Source of the DNA: Cristatella mucedo
Taxonomy: Eukaryota > Bryozoa > Phylactolaemata > Cristatellidae
Assembly: GCA_009760855.2 (NCBI GenBank)
Contig: WPIO01000020.1
Coordinates: 2,204,001-2,264,000 of the forward strand
Direction of reading: 5' to 3'
Length of the DNA stretch: 60,000 bases
The notes below the pieces were generated by a model. The model saw only the letters and a list, made by a program, of their open reading frames with translations, had not been told where the DNA came from and made no database searches. Positions 1 to 56,345 of this stretch are shown one piece after another. The position numbers and the translations under genes were made by a program. The stretch's first letter is position 1. Every line of letters begins with the position of its first letter.

Positions 1-130
1 AAAGTATGCTTACCTTTGGCTGGCCTTGGGTGTGCTCATGGTTAATTCGTCTTTTAATATATGTGCTACGATTACCAAGGAATACAACAGAAAAGACGCA
101 GCCTGACATGGCACACACACGTACACGCAG

Positions 131-133
<3 letters not shown>

Positions 134-174
<41 letters not shown>

Positions 175-178
175 ACAC
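134..178. repeat. CA microsatellite
   Basis: Dinucleotide run with one interruption. Confidence 0.9.
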
Positions 179-269
179 TAGGCTTACGGTCACACGAATA
201 GAACTTGACTTTTCAACTAATGAACCGAGCACTAGGAGTTTTAAAGGCGTGCTTAGTATGAATGACTAA

Positions 270-880
270 CCCCTTTTAATCTCTGGAGTCACCAGTATCT
301 ATGGCCACACATCGCATGGACAACTGCATCAGCTTCGAGGAGTTGCCAAGGATAGGCGAGCAGCAGCAAACCTTGGCGATCCAGACTGAAAGCTAAGGTA
401 GTGCCGATGTGACTATGCAGCCGAAACGGTTTTTGGTGCATATCCAGAGCAGTAATAGTAATAACAGCTCTTTTGTATAGTACCCTAAATAAACTTAATC
501 CTCTCTAGGTCTAGGTACTTTATAGCTTGGTGCAAGAGAATTAGTACCCACGGGCTAGTTAACACACATTGAGTGTCAAGCATTCAATAGCAAACAAGTA
601 CCGTGCTTAGGCCAGCATGCTAAAGCAAACATGAAGACATTCATGGCCACCGGTTAGTATGACATCTGGCAAGTAAAATGCAATGAATCACGCACAAGTA
701 AAAATGCAAAAAAGGCAATGCCATACCGGAACAAAAGAGACAAGTTTACTGCAGCAACAAGAAAGGCTAACGGAAAAGTGCATCTTGAGGTGAGACTTAA
801 ATTATGCTAGGTCATTTGAGGTAGTGACCACAGCCGGGAGTGAGTTTCAGACTTTCAGTGCATATGATATTACTCACGAT
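270..880. other. No gene seen
   Basis: Unique-looking sequence apart from the tail remnant at 470-535; nothing assigned. Confidence 0.4.
470..535 (-). mobile_element. Tail remnant of SINE S1 or LINE A
   Basis: The stretch gtatagtaccctaaataaac ... aggtactttatagct is an eroded antisense hairpin of the shared tail. Confidence 0.4.
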
Positions 881-1150
881 TCAATCGTGGTTCCCTTTGC
901 AGCAAATGTAAAGCGCCTAGGATGAGATTGAGTTATCTGAGGGCGCTTTATCAAGTGCATTATTATTATTATTACTATTATTATTATTATTATTATTATT
1001 ATGAGGTGAAGGCTCGATCAACAGAAGATTTTTCAATTTTAAAACCACTTGATTGTGCTTCCTTTGCAGCAAATTTAAAGCGCTTAGAAAGAGATTGCGT
1101 TCTTTGAGGGTGCTATATCAAATGTATTATTATTATCATTATTATTGCAA
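880..1150 (+). mobile_element. Two LINE A 3' tails in tandem
   Basis: Two successive copies of the LINE A terminal hairpin occur (gtaaagcgcctag ... gggcgcttta at 907-952, and a second at 1074-1125), each followed by an ATT run (958-1002 and 1125-1147). Only the last ~100 bp of the element is present in each. Confidence 0.7.
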
Positions 1151-1189
1151 TTATTAATTTAGTGCAAGGGACAGCAAGGTGACCACATG

Positions 1190-2335
1190 CCTATGAGCGG
1201 GTGGCATGAGAGCAAACTGGAGGTTGGATGGGCAGGTTGGCACTAGCATGTAAAAGGACCGGGAAAGCTAGACTGAGGATCTTGAAATCGATTCTATGCT
1301 TGATAAGGAGCCAGTGAAGCGCGGACGGAAGTGATGTGAAGTGGCAGCTATGCTGCTGACGGCAGACCAGACGAGGCGCTGAGTTTCACACCAGCTCCAC
1401 ACGATTAAGGCCACAGGCCCGAAGTCCTGAATAAAGGGAATTGCAATTATCTAGATGCAATAGCAATAAGGAGGAAGTAGTTTGGCTGGCGTACTCTGAT
1501 CTAAGCAGGCCCTGATTTTGGCCTACGCTTCTTGACTTAAAGTGGGGCCGACCTGACAGCAGCAGAGGAAATGCGCTCATCGATCGATCGACCTAGCCTC
1601 GCTTTGGAACAGTAGGCCAAGATTACGAGCCGACGTCCACTAGAGTGATGCTAGCTGAACAAATCTCTCGAGGTTTAGGTCTTCCGCCTTTCGGGTGACA
1701 CCAAGTTTGCCCGGTACTATTTTGTTAGTCTTACAATCGTTAGGCTTCACGTGAATAAAGTCGATGCAGCAACATGTTAGGGAATCAAAAGCGAGTCGAA
1801 TGAGGAGCTCGAATGAGGAGCTTGGAAGGGTCGAAGGACGGGCAGAGCTGGATGTCATCGGCGCAGAAATAAAAACCGAGATTGTGCTTGGCTGTGACAT
1901 CAGTCAGAGGGAAGAGCGTACGTGGTGAAAAGAAGCTAGCCTAAGACAAAGCCCTAAGGTACCCCATGCTGTAAGGCCCACTTTGATGACCAACAGCTGT
2001 TTACGTCTGCACTCTGATGTTTCTCAAAGAGGTAGGACCTCAACCAGTTTTGCATGGAAGCCAGCGATACCTGGGCAAGCAGCGAGGCGCTCCAGAAAAA
2101 TCAGTAGTAGTCGATGGTGCCAAATGTTGCTGAGAGATCCAGGAGTACCGGCAGAGTGGCCCTACCCTGATAAGCATCGTTCACAAGATCGGTGTAAACT
2201 CACAGCAGAGCAGTTCCGATGGAATGGCTAGCTTTAAATCCCGGTTGGAACTCACAACCAAGAACTGGTGAATTGAAGTAATCGCTTAGCTGCTGGACAC
2301 CACGCGTTCCAGCCTTGGGTAAGAATGGCGGAGAT
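1190..2335 (-). mobile_element. LINE family C, decayed reverse transcriptase
   Basis: Minus-strand frames broken by stops read LDNCNSLYSGLRACGLNRVE, then a degraded FxxADDIQLCPSFD (RT active site region) and, further upstream, a HHRLLLIFLERLAA-like segment. Order and motifs match the same RT family as LINE A but the nucleotide sequence is far diverged, so it is an older or different lineage. Confidence 0.6.
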
Positions 2336-2339
2336 TAGA

Positions 2340-3320
2340 AAAAATAATGACAACAATAATACATTTATTATAGCGCCCTCAGAGAACTCAATCTCTTTCT
2401 AGGCACTTTACATTTGCTGAAGTAGCCTCAATTCTCGCGATCTAGGGTGGGCTTTTTTCTAACGAGTAGCCTGCCGATTCCAGGGGGAACGGACTTCAGT
2501 GGTAGCAAGGGACATATTCATAACATTTATTATGGCGGGCAGTAACAGGTGTATGCATATCGTAAGGAGAACTGTTGAGAGACTGTTTCTAGAGGACTAG
2601 TTGTCTTTTTAGAATAGGAGCCGAGCTTAGAAACGAGTTGAGAAGAGAAAGGAATGAAGTGGATGCATTAAGAAGAGTAGGGCTATGGGGAGCTCGAGTC
2701 CTATAGGGACGGCTGTGATGGGATTGAGCCCCTAATCTGTCCTATCTTACGAAGAATTAGGAGAGACGCTCTGTTACGTTGCCACTGCGATTACTTGGCA
2801 CCATGCTTACCCGAGAGTGGTTGAGAAGATGGTCGATAGCAGATATTAAAATTTTTGGACTACAGATATGTGATTCCATTACTTCTCAATAAAACTCTTT
2901 GAAGACTTTAGCCTTGGCTAAAATGGATTGATACGACCTCTGATAATTTTCAAATGCCAAGTGGTGGACAGTGAGTCCCGACTTTTTGGTGACATTGTCA
3001 AGTGTACATTTAGTGCTAGCAAAATCAGCAACGCGTGTCTTGTGCAAGCCAGCTGCTATTTTGATTCTCCACTGCTGCCAAAAGTTATACGTAATACAAA
3101 AATGCAATGTGACCCACAAGCAGCTGCAGGTATTGCAATCTAAGCCGTTTCCACTTAAGCACCTGCTCTATACACTTGACACGGCTACACATGTACTGGA
3201 TCTCCTACTAGACTCTTTTTTAAGTAGCCGTCAAGATACAAGTTCTCTCATAAACCAAGCTGCAACTACTAAACAAGAAGTGAATGCTAAAACTAAGGGC
3301 TGTGTGGCCGGTTGTTTGAA
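2340..3320 (-). mobile_element. LINE A fragments: 3' tail and pre-RT region
   Basis: At 2345-2425 lies an antisense LINE A tail (ATT run, then the hairpin arms). From about 2640 to 3320 the minus strand resembles the region before the RT domain; RSYQSILAKAKVF near 2890-2945 has counterparts at 11.3 and 35.1 kb. Heavily decayed. Confidence 0.5.
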
Positions 3321-3329
3321 ATCTTTAGT

Positions 3330-4480
3330 TGAGACAATAAGTAGTACTAAACTAACTGGTATATAGTGCGTGTAATCACCCTTGAATTGGTCATTCACCC
3401 TTTCTACTGCAAGCTCCCCAAGAACTGCTAGCAGGTTTTCTTACCACAGCGAAATTTTCCGAAAAGTGGAATTCCAAACCAACGTGGAAACTGATACAGC
3501 TATGAACTGTTTAAAGCATGTGCATGTTTTTTACCAAAGCCTGGCTTATGGATATCAAACTGTCGTCTGTGCTCACTTTCCGGTCGGCATGCGGCTCCTG
3601 TGCTGGCTATCCATTCTGCCGGTCTCTGCGCTACGGCTACCGAGCCAGCCGACAAGCGAGCCACTATTCTAGACTATTCTCCGCCTGCTCGTAGTGAAAA
3701 CACTATCGGGTGCGATTGTGCAGATCTACTAGAGCTGCACAACTGCAGCTCGAATGCATTAGTGGAAGCTGCTGCTTCTGCCACGGTTCGTGAATTGGGT
3801 GGCTATCTCCCGCAGGAAAACTATATGAGGCATGAGAGGGGCAAGGGGGGGGGGCTAACCTCCAGTATTTCTTGTTCCACTGTTTCGAGCCGTCCGGCAC
3901 GCACTCCCTGAAGCCCTGAGTAGTCGTCAAGTCGTCATACTTACTAATCATGCTTTGAGTTATAATATCCGTTCATCTGACTAAAGTCAGTTAGCAGTGT
4001 ACCTAACCAACTTGAAATGCTATGGAGATCGTGCCTTCAGTGTGTACGCTCCCGAAGCCTAGAAATTACTCCCGACTAACGATGCGGCATTCCTTCAACT
4101 TAAAGACATATAAAAAAAGAAGGTAAAACTCCACACGGTCCGCAAACCCTTTGCTCACTCCAAGAGAATCGTCCTTTGTGTGCCTAGGCATGCTGAGAGT
4201 GTGAATGCTATCACTAACCAATAGACATGCTTGCTTACCAGCATTTTTAGGTACCTAAAAAGAGATTTGGTTCTCTTTGGGTAGGTGCAAACGTCTTGCT
4301 ATTAATATCATGAACCCTGGGAGTGCTCTTTTGAAGCATAGCCGACCCCCCATTAACAGCAATGTGATCTGAATACCGCCACCAAGCGTCAGCAAAGAAC
4401 GCCTTAGACAGTATTCAGTATGCTTTGAAACCATGTTGTAGTCAAAGAGCTTGTAGGAGCATAGCAAGGGGTGGGGCACT
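3330..4480. other. No gene assigned
   Basis: Contains short frames with no recognisable product. If the PKD-repeat gene continues leftward, further exons could be here; none stood out. Confidence 0.35.
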
Positions 4481-4488
4481 CACACTCC

Positions 4489-4606
4489 CCTGGGCTGCTG
4501 TCTAGCAAGCTGGCCAGCCGCCCAGGCAGCTCCTTAAGCCATCCTACGATCGGCGATGTCTTGAACGAGGTCAGGGCACGGTCTTTGATGCATGCAAATC
4601 CTGGCT
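4489..4606 (-). CDS. Possible further exon of the PKD-repeat gene
   Basis: A strong donor (GAGT|GTGAGT) closes an open minus-strand frame reading FACIKDRALTSFKTSPIVG and KELPGRLASLLDSSPGE, which looks protein-like. Possible acceptors near 4606-4617 do not give the phase required by the exon proposed at 4776-4862, so one of the two proposals is wrong or an exon is missing. Confidence 0.25.
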
Positions 4607-4775
4607 ATGCCACCGCTGAGACAAGGGAATCCCGAATATTTTAATGTTTAAAAAATAGCTTGCTTCGGCCACTGAGAGTAAAGTATTGACACGAAGAATG
4701 TTGACTGCGGCCATCCCACCCATGCAACAACAGCCTCTTTAAAAAGAAACCGTGAGCATTCACAACATCCATTAC

Positions 4776-4862
4776 TAGGCAAAGCTGCAAGCCATGTGTG
4801 TACTGGCATCTCCCACGGGAGACCAAACTGAAGAGCATGGCAAAACGATGCTTTTGCCATGC
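4776..4862 (-). CDS. Possible exon 16 of the PKD-repeat gene
   Basis: An acceptor ctttctgtttgcggcag accepts phase 2 from exon 15 and opens a frame reading HGKSIVLPCSSVW up to a moderate donor (CTA|GTAATG), phase 2. Nothing in the residues identifies a domain. Offered only because phase and acceptor fit; the donor is weak. Confidence 0.3.
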
Positions 4863-4923
4863 CTGCCGCAAACAGAAAGAAGCTCACGACTGCATAAGGG
4901 ACTGTATGGTGTACCGAACTAAC

Positions 4924-48495
<43,572 letters not shown>

Positions 48496-48519
48496 CTACA
48501 AAATGTGTCGGCTCAGCAC

Positions 48520-51500
48520 ATGTGCCTACCGAAAAACTACTAGCACACAGCGTGGACATAATTCGATGCACAACCACGCATGAAACACCTCAACTGATAT
48601 TGAAGGCAGAAGAAGATCTGCCCCAGCTGCAGCACAGCTACCCCTCCTTCCGACGGGTACAGCTAATTGCGATCAGTTGAGCAGCTATCATAATTTCCTG
48701 TCATCCAAAACCGGGCATAATAGACAAGAATACGGGTGCTGCTGTTTTCGGGAAAAGGTGAAAATATAGCTGAACATCAATAGGATTTACATACCCCAAC
48801 CAAGTAACAGCAAAACACACCTAGATGTACCATGTCACCGCCTTCAGCTCCTAACTTACCAATGCCGATGGCAAACACGTAAATAACAAGCTGGGTGTCC
48901 AAGGTTGCAATTCATAAGTGGTCAGACACCAGTAACAATAGCCTTGATGCCGAAGCAGTTTGTTTTTGACACGCACAGCTGTTGCCACTGATTGCACAAA
49001 AAATACACGTATCTTTATACCAAAGTGCTTACCAGAATCTCTGGCCCTGATCTGCTGGCTAACCCAGACGGATAGGACACATTCTCATCCTCTAGCACTC
49101 AGACATAGGTATGTCGAACGCCACAACATGATCTGCATGGTCACAGTGCTGATCAATTTAAAGAAGCGAGTGCCCCGAGCACATACTGAGCATGCCTATA
49201 TATCTCGGCTCGTTCCTGTGTGGGGATTACGGCATGCGTGCGCAAATGAGCATGCACGACTGTGCATGTGCGCAGCCACCAAGAACCATCTTCGGACATG
49301 GACGACTGAATGGAGCAAAGCAAGTGAGTGAGGTACAGAAAGACGGAGACATGCAGCAACCCTAGATACTGACAGTGAGTGCTGAGAGGCAGAGAAGAAG
49401 AGAGAGAGAGAGAGAGAAAGAGAGCACGATGATCTCACCTGTTAAGCTTCGTTTACAGCTTTCAACCTGTGTACGACCAAGTCGTCCAACATCCCCTAAC
49501 GAGTACGACGTTTTTTTAATATTGGCCGAATTACTTAGATGATCTCACATGTTGTGAGATGGTCATATAAAATTTGGATCGCATAGTTGAAACCTAATTA
49601 CTCTGACCACTTGGCCTATGCAGAATGCAAACATCAAGGCAGATCGCTGGGCGTCTAGCTCTGGCTATAGCTTTAGCTGAACCACATGCGTCTTCTAGAT
49701 GTCGAATGACTATCAGCCTATCGAATGCACCTACATCGAGTTCATACATAAGTGCATAGCCCTAAACCAGCTGCCAATCACAGGAAATGATTCAGTACTG
49801 CCACCGGCAAACAAAGGCAACTGACCTGAAGCAGTGCTGCCAGACAGCACAAATCGACAGCACGATCGCACAAGTCGGCTCCAAGAACCAGGACATCCCA
49901 TGGAGCTCAAAAACACAGCCAGTTGGCCTTTTCGTGTATTCTTATTGCGCAAGGCATTTTTTTGAGGGCTAAACCAAAAAAATTGCTTCTGTTCTATCCA
50001 CGTGCACAGTCCAAGATGGAAGCTCAGGTCTACGGAAATGAGTCATGCCAAGACGCTATCCCACAACACCTACAATATGCTGCTAACACCTCACTGACAA
50101 AGTTCTCCTTTACATGGAATCCTATTCCATGTGCTACAATAGGCCAACTAAATGCTATGGGTGCTAAATCGGAGTTCCGTGGATCTATTGGGGAGTTTGT
50201 TCTGTTTTTTACTCAGCGAGCAACCTTGTCTGCATCGACTTTCATCATTTGCAATCGCCTGAGGCTAGTATAAAATCGGCCGACAACACCAACAAACGGT
50301 CAAGCTTGTATCTTTTCCACACCTTTGGCAGGAGTGAGCATGACCATGCGGCATCAAACTCAACCCAGATTGCCAGGACAGCTCGGCCTACTGCCAGGAC
50401 AGCTCAACCCAGACTGCCAGGACAGCTAGGCTGTTGGCAGAGCCACCTTTTTTTTGCCACGAGGCAGGACTTTCCAAAGCAAAGTTTCCATCGACATCTC
50501 AGAAGACGAGTGCCACGAGAGCACGAGTGCCGAGCGAGCATGACCGCAAGGCTGGTTCTCTTTCTTGCTCAGAGTGAAAGCTGTTCGAAAATGCAGCTGG
50601 TAATATCGAAGCAGCGTAGAGAGAGCAATTCAGCGCATGCCACGAAGGCAAGGAGCAAATAAACATCAACAGCGATCGATTGGCAGTAATGTAGACAGCG
50701 GCAACTTTTGCACATCAGTGAGGACTGTGCAAAATGGCAAAGCTGAGCCTCGGCAAGCTGGCATCCACCAAGAACAGCAGCAGTAGCTGCAGCCACCGGC
50801 TAATGGTGGTCAACTTCTTTCCTCTTTAGCAGTCCGGTGTCTGACACACTGGTCTATTCCTAATCTATCCAGCCAGCCACTTGGGTCACAAATCATTTTG
50901 CTCACCACGGAGTGCTGTTCACTGCTACTGCCTCCCTATTAACTCTATTAGAAATAGAAAAGTAAATAAACAGTTAAAGTGGCTGATTCAGTAGCCTTAT
51001 TTCCATAGCAGCAGAAGAGCCTTGTCGGCTACAATCCTGCTTGCAGAAGGCTATAAGGAATCGCCAGCTGCAAAGCCGTAATCTGCTACCTGGGCCGTGC
51101 AGTGCAACCGCCCTTTGCGCTAGGCTAAGACCCACCAGAATGTAGCACCGACAGCAGCCCTGTGCAGCGATCTAAGGCATCGTGGGATTTTCAACGCCTG
51201 TCGGACTGCCTGCTCTCGATCTTCCACGTGCTACTACTTGCCCAAGGGGGGGGTTGAAAAAACCTGGAAGCTTATTCCTTAAGATGTGTAGAGGTGTTCT
51301 CTGCCGTCCTCGGTCAGGTTATGGGCTTCCGAAGCTGGATGCCAGATCTCAGTCTTGCTGTTCGCTTGTGGAACTGCCTGGCAAACTCTTGGAATGCAGA
51401 CTACACAGCAGACTCTGCAGCATGAACTCGGCCTGATGCTCTGCCAACACTGACGATTCTTTTCTGGTGCAGCCAAAGGTGGCATAGTGACATCACAGAC

Positions 51501-51625
51501 TGGCCTCCCAAAAATATGCCCATACTGCCGATTCGTCGGTTGCCTAACAAAGTGGGAGGAAGTAGCTGGTCGGTTTAGTAAGTGCTAATAGCATCCATCA
51601 CGAAAGGCATCTCACTCACTTTTTT
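48520..51625. other. Upstream region, no exon assigned
   Basis: Contains a short GA run at 49398-49428. If the gene has leucine-rich repeats before the WSC domain, their exons would be expected here or further right; no LRR pattern was seen. Confidence 0.35.
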
Positions 51626-51627
51626 AA

Positions 51628-52235
51628 GTTCCTTCATTCTTTGGCTCCGGACTACCTATCAGATCTACTCCCCACCAGATTAGGCATCGAACCGCCGCCG
51701 GCCTTTCTGAATGAAATCGTTTAGCTGCACCTCACACTAACCTCGAATCCTTTGGAGGCTGTGCCTTTAGTTCGTATGCTCCCAAAGCCTGGAACTCACT
51801 TCCGACTTGTGTCACGACATCCCCTGACTTTACCACATTTAAAAAGAAACTAAAAATGCATTTATTTATCGCAGCATTTAGTGGGTCCACATGATTCTTC
51901 CTTTACTTGCTTATGTGTGCAGACACTGTGCAAGCTGCAACAAACCATATTTGCATGCTAACCCTGTGCATATCACCTCTAACCATGTTATGCTTGTTGT
52001 TCATTGAGCTTGCTACAGCTAACCATTCGATCATGCTTCCTTTACAGCAAATTTAAAGTGCCCAGAAGGAAATTTGAGTTCTCTGAGGGTGCAATACCAA
52101 TTGCATTATTGTTATGCTTGTAGACATTGAGCATGCTACCAATAATCATTCAATCATGCTTCCTTTAAAGCATATGTTAAGTTCTTGAAAGAGATTAAGT
52201 TCTCTACGGGTTCTATACAAATGTATTATTATCAT
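51628..52235 (+). mobile_element. LINE A 3' fragment followed by a second tail
   Basis: Runs from SFFGSGLPIRSTPH-type codons (FHSLAPAYLSDLLPH, frameshifted) through YAPKAWNSLPTC to the tail at 52120. A second, diverged 3' UTR and hairpin (taagttcttgaaagagatta ... ctacgggttctata) ends at 52235, so two copies are joined. Confidence 0.75.
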
Positions 52236-52352
52236 TAATATTGTTACCACCACCCCACCAGTTTGCCAGCATTATCTGGAACAGGCAGGCGGCTTCATCT
52301 TCAGCATCTACAGCACAATCAAAAGGAAGCTGCCTACGTTGAACGGTCCAAC

Positions 52353-52493
52353 CTTGCCTAACCGAGCTGCCCAAGTTTTCGGCTTAATTAAGTCAGGCAC
52401 TACTGCAGAGGATTGCCAGCACGAAGCACTTAAAAACAACAACCAAAACACCAAGTTCGCATGGTGAAAAGGCGAAAGCAGAAGCGAAAACAT
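52353..52493 (-). CDS. Possible first coding exon with signal peptide
   Basis: An ATG with G at -3 opens a 47-codon frame beginning MFSLLLSPFHHANLVFWLLF, with a hydrophobic core and a small-residue end (SASCWQSSA) typical of a signal peptide. It reaches a possible donor AAG|GTTGGA in phase 0, which would match the alternative acceptor at 48511 of the WSC exon. It lies on the right strand about 4 kb upstream of that exon. A 143-codon frame on the opposite strand (52461-52892) overlaps it and cannot be excluded. Confidence 0.3.
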
Positions 52494-53173
52494 TCCGCAG
52501 CGCTTGGTAATCGGCAGAAGAAGGAAGCAACTTTGATTGGGGTTGCCAGCCGTCAAACAAAGGGGAAGGACAACAGGTGGCAGGCGCTGCCAGTAAACAA
52601 ATATTTGACGAAACGACCGCCGATCTGGGCGCCGCTCGGTCGGCAGGTCAGGGTAGGGGCTAAGCACTCGCAGGACTTGCGATGCGCCAGCTGCACGTGG
52701 CAGGATCATCATGCGCAGCAGCCACTCACCCTACCCCCCCCCGGAACCTTCGCATTCTTGGCGGCTGCAGCGCTGTACGCGGCCAGCACTCAACCCTTGC
52801 CAGACCAGTGCCGAAGCAATGATCCGGAAGCGGCGAAAGATCGCAGACGAGACAGCAAAGCAACGCGGCACTCTGCAGGGGCACGCTTCTGACGCAGCGA
52901 TCGCAGTGACGCCGGCGCAACACTTCTTACCCGCCTGCTCCAGCAAGCACACCAGCAAGAGTAGACCGTAAGCAGGTCTTAGACGGTAGCGTGCCGTGCG
53001 ATGCATCTCTGCCGGTACTTTCACATCCTGGTTCCGCTAGAATTCACGTGCAAGTAATGAGTTGAAAGCTGCGGTGCTTCGAGGTAAAACGGGGAGGCAG
53101 CCATGATGAGATAGAGATGTCAAGCTAATCTCCTGCGACAGCGGTGGATATCTAGGTAAAATAACAAATGTCG

Positions 53174-53202
53174 TGACGTCACTGATTAACCACGCCCCCT
53201 TT
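53174..53202 (-). promoter_or_regulatory. CRE palindrome next to a GC/KLF box
   Basis: A perfect TGACGTCA (53174-53181) is followed ten bases later by CCACGCCCCCT (53192-53202). The pair sits about 680 bp upstream of the possible signal-peptide ATG, beyond a CpG-containing stretch (52.6-52.95 kb). The motifs are seen; the promoter role is inferred. Confidence 0.3.
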
Positions 53203-53204
53203 GG

Positions 53205-55555
53205 ATCTCGCACCCGCCAGCTCTTCGAGTCCGCTTCTTTACAGTTAGCTTTCGCGAGCCTGTTCGGCAAAAGAAACCCAGATGAATGCACATAAATTGA
53301 AATTATGTTTTATGCTAACACTTCCGATACACACTAGCTAGTAGCAAAGCTGAGCTAACGGTGACCGATATTACATAATTTCGCATTTTAAGCGTCAAGA
53401 GATGTTGTTCTTTCAGGGCGCTTTGTAATGTCTTGTTAGTATTAAAGGCGAGGAATAAATACGTGCCGGAAAAATTATTGCGTAATCTTCAGTTTCATGA
53501 ATTCAATCGTCCTACCTACAAGTCGACAGCATATACCGAGTACGCGATTCCTCACTGTTGCAAAATAGGTATAGCGGCTTCCACTTCCGGACAGAACTGT
53601 GCCGCAAATGCAGCGCTCGTAATGGTGCTAGCCTCAGCCGGCGCGTGAAGACTAGCGGGAAGCCCCTTGGACTCACAGTTAGTGACTTTTAGGCGTGCCA
53701 CCAATGCACGCAGGTATGCCGACCATAGCGGTACGCGGTAGCAACGAATACCACCAGTAACTAAAGATAGCAAATCCATATCTACGGAGTAGAGAGTAAC
53801 GGATGGTTACAGGTGTCCAGAAGCAGCCATGACGTACTGCAACTTTCGTACGGCCCAGAGTCTACAGCACAACTCAGCTAAACTACTAAGACACAACTGG
53901 TTGCTAATTACCTAGCTTCAGCATTTTTGCTGCATAACCGTGGATTGGCACATAATATCGGATCCATGCCATAATAATTCGGGTACCGCGAATATTAAAT
54001 ATCTATGCAGTGATAATCTGGCTAATTTAGTACGCCACCGTTCACTACTGGAAGTAAGTTCTGCCTTAGACGAGGGCAGTCGGCAGGCCCGTTGGCAGGG
54101 GGGCTGGGTTTAAGCCCTCTTTGAGAAGCTCTATTGAGTGCCACGCTGAGCAGCCACAGCAGAGCGCCGGAACCCCCCCCCCCCAATAGCCTTACATTGG
54201 AAGTCACCGAAATGTCTATACTTGATACATGCTCCCTTTTTTAGATTATGCTAAAAACGTTGCTGAAGCGAGGCGTACGTTGTGTGTTGGTTTTTAGAAG
54301 GGCTATCACTATTTAAAAGAGAACGACCCTATTTGAAGTGCGACATAAGGGAGAGTGCGTAGCCATCATTTTGGTATGGGGGGGGGCTAAACTACAATCT
54401 TGAGGGGCACAAGGTCCAAGATAATTTTTTCTTCTGAATCGCTTGAGAAAAGCCCTTTGCCGCTCTAAAAACTTGATATTTTAACACTAATTGTAATTAT
54501 AAAAACTGTTTCTTTTTAGTTTTTCTATTGACACCTGCAAATTTTGGGAAGCCTGCAGCTTCGTGCTGTAGACAATCAACAAGAAGTCTCTTAAGATACT
54601 CTAAAGAAAAACTCGACCCCCTTGTTAGGAACTGTGAAGCAGCTGACCGGATGCGTGTAACTCGGTAGGCCTCTTTGAACCGGCCAAAAAGAGCTACTTA
54701 TATATATATATATATACATATATATAGCTATTATACCAAATTAAAAACATGATCACCTCAAAAAATGCTAGCCCTCTGGAAACGGTCACTGAAAGTTCGC
54801 GGCGAAGGCACGCCGCCCGAGCAGCCATTCAAGCTCCATCTTGGAAAAAACAGGGCTTCCCTATGTGAGAGGAACTAAAGGCTCACTAAATACTATTTAT
54901 TTTACCTCACCGTTCATTCTAATTCTCGGGCAATCACAAATGATCTAGCTCAATGTTACCAATCGTAAGCGACTTACTGTGGTTAGTATCCGTACGTAGT
55001 AGTCGCTTTTCAGCAGCCTACAGTGCTGACTTGAAAACTCAACGTTCAAGTAAAGTCTTCTCCGGATGTTCGCTTCAAGAGGCGACAACTAAAGCTGTGG
55101 AGGGGGCCGTATTAAATGCCATTTTCGAGAGCACTTGCACTTCCTCAGATTAAACACCCTGAAGCAGCTTGTCGAAAGCGCGCCGTCTAGAAATGCTCTT
55201 TGCACACTTCAGAAATTCATTTTGGAAGCACCCTACTCTACTCAGAAAAGCGTTCCGCCCGGTACCCGTTTAGAAAAGATGAGCACCCCAGTTTAGATGT
55301 TTAGGCCGAGCCATACCACCAACGCCTGCACGGACGTATCTGCAAGCTGGTCGTTGCCTGCGGCTGAGCCTCCTGCTGCTGCTAACGAAAGCCGTTCTGC
55401 TCGCCACTTGTTGTTGCAACGACACAGTCGCCCAGAGCAGTCGCCCAGCCCGAGCCGGTAGCAATCTGGTGGCTGATGGCTCGATCAGAGAGCTGAGATC
55501 ATTGGCTGCGGCGATGATGCCACGTAGGGCTGCAGCAGCCGAGCGCGTGACCGCT
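53205..55555. other. No gene assigned
   Basis: Short frames only, including a minus-strand ATG frame at 53552-53779 ending near a possible GTGAGG donor, with no recognisable product. A 10-bp C run lies at 54174-54184. Confidence 0.35.
54701..54728. repeat. TA microsatellite
   Basis: Short TATA run with one interruption. A similar run lies at 56472-56500 and a GA run at 49398-49428. Confidence 0.85.
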
Positions 55556-55559
55556 AAGA

Positions 55560-55672
55560 ATTTAGTCGCTGAATTTAGAATTTAGAAAAAGAATTTAGAA
55601 TTTAGAAAAAGATTTTAGAAAAAGAATTTAGAATTTAGAAAAAGAATTTAGAATTTAGAAAAAGATTTTAGC
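55560..55672 (+). repeat. Minisatellite, about 20-bp unit
   Basis: Five or so units built from AATTTAGAATTTAGAAAAAG and a shorter variant with GATTTTAGAAAAAG, head to tail. Confidence 0.85.
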
Positions 55673-56089
55673 CTGCGGCACTTGCAGCACACCGGAAATG
55701 GAAGCAGCATGAGCACGGAGGCGTGAGCGCAGGTTCGCCCCAAGGTGCGAGCAGGCGCAGCGGGTGTGCACGGCGGGTGGGTGAAAAGTGGATGGCGAAT
55801 CATAAGCAAGCTTGAAGTTGCATCTTCTGAATTGCTGCTGTCAGCCGGCAGCGCTGCAAAAGTGCCACCAAAAAAAGCTCCACAAGAAGTGACAGCAGAT
55901 GTGAGATAACAAAATAATAAATAACGATAATAATAAATATAATAATAATAAATAATAAGTCTAATAACATACAACGTATAACTTCTGGCGGAAGCTGCTC
56001 TGCTGGGTCGCGCCATCTACGGAAACCTGCCAAATCGTTTACCTTTTAAAACAAGCCCGGCAGCCTGTTAGACAGGTGCAAACTATATT

Positions 56090-56345
56090 CGATGACCAAT
56101 CGTCTGCAAGTGGTGAGTGCCACCTACCGGTGGCTCAGCGATACCGTGCAAGGCTTCGGCACGCACAAGCACATAAAGAGCAATTCCCACGTATGTAGCA
56201 AACGCTATGAGGAACCCATGGGCGCTTAGCTTCTTTTTCGATCCCAACAAGTCGGGGGCGGGCTGCCGTGACGTCAGTAGGATGTGAGCTCTACACATTG
56301 GGACCGCACGAACTGAAAGTACGGCGGTCGCAAGTCGCCTAAGGA
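56090..56345 (-). mobile_element. Diverged LINE A-like 3' UTR
   Basis: Minus strand resembles the LINE A 3' UTR and last codons (cacataaagagcaattccca, cgcttagcttctttttcg, gtgacgtcagtaggatg), at lower identity than the other copies. Confidence 0.45.

Noticed and set aside
958-1002. ATT run as an independent microsatellite
   Set aside because: It directly follows a LINE A hairpin and is the element's tail; the same holds for runs at 20474, 44311 and 48237.
52461-52892. 143-codon plus-strand ORF starting MVKRRKQKRKH
   Set aside because: Low-complexity, GC-driven, no recognisable domain, and overlaps the signal-peptide frame; kept only as an alternative.
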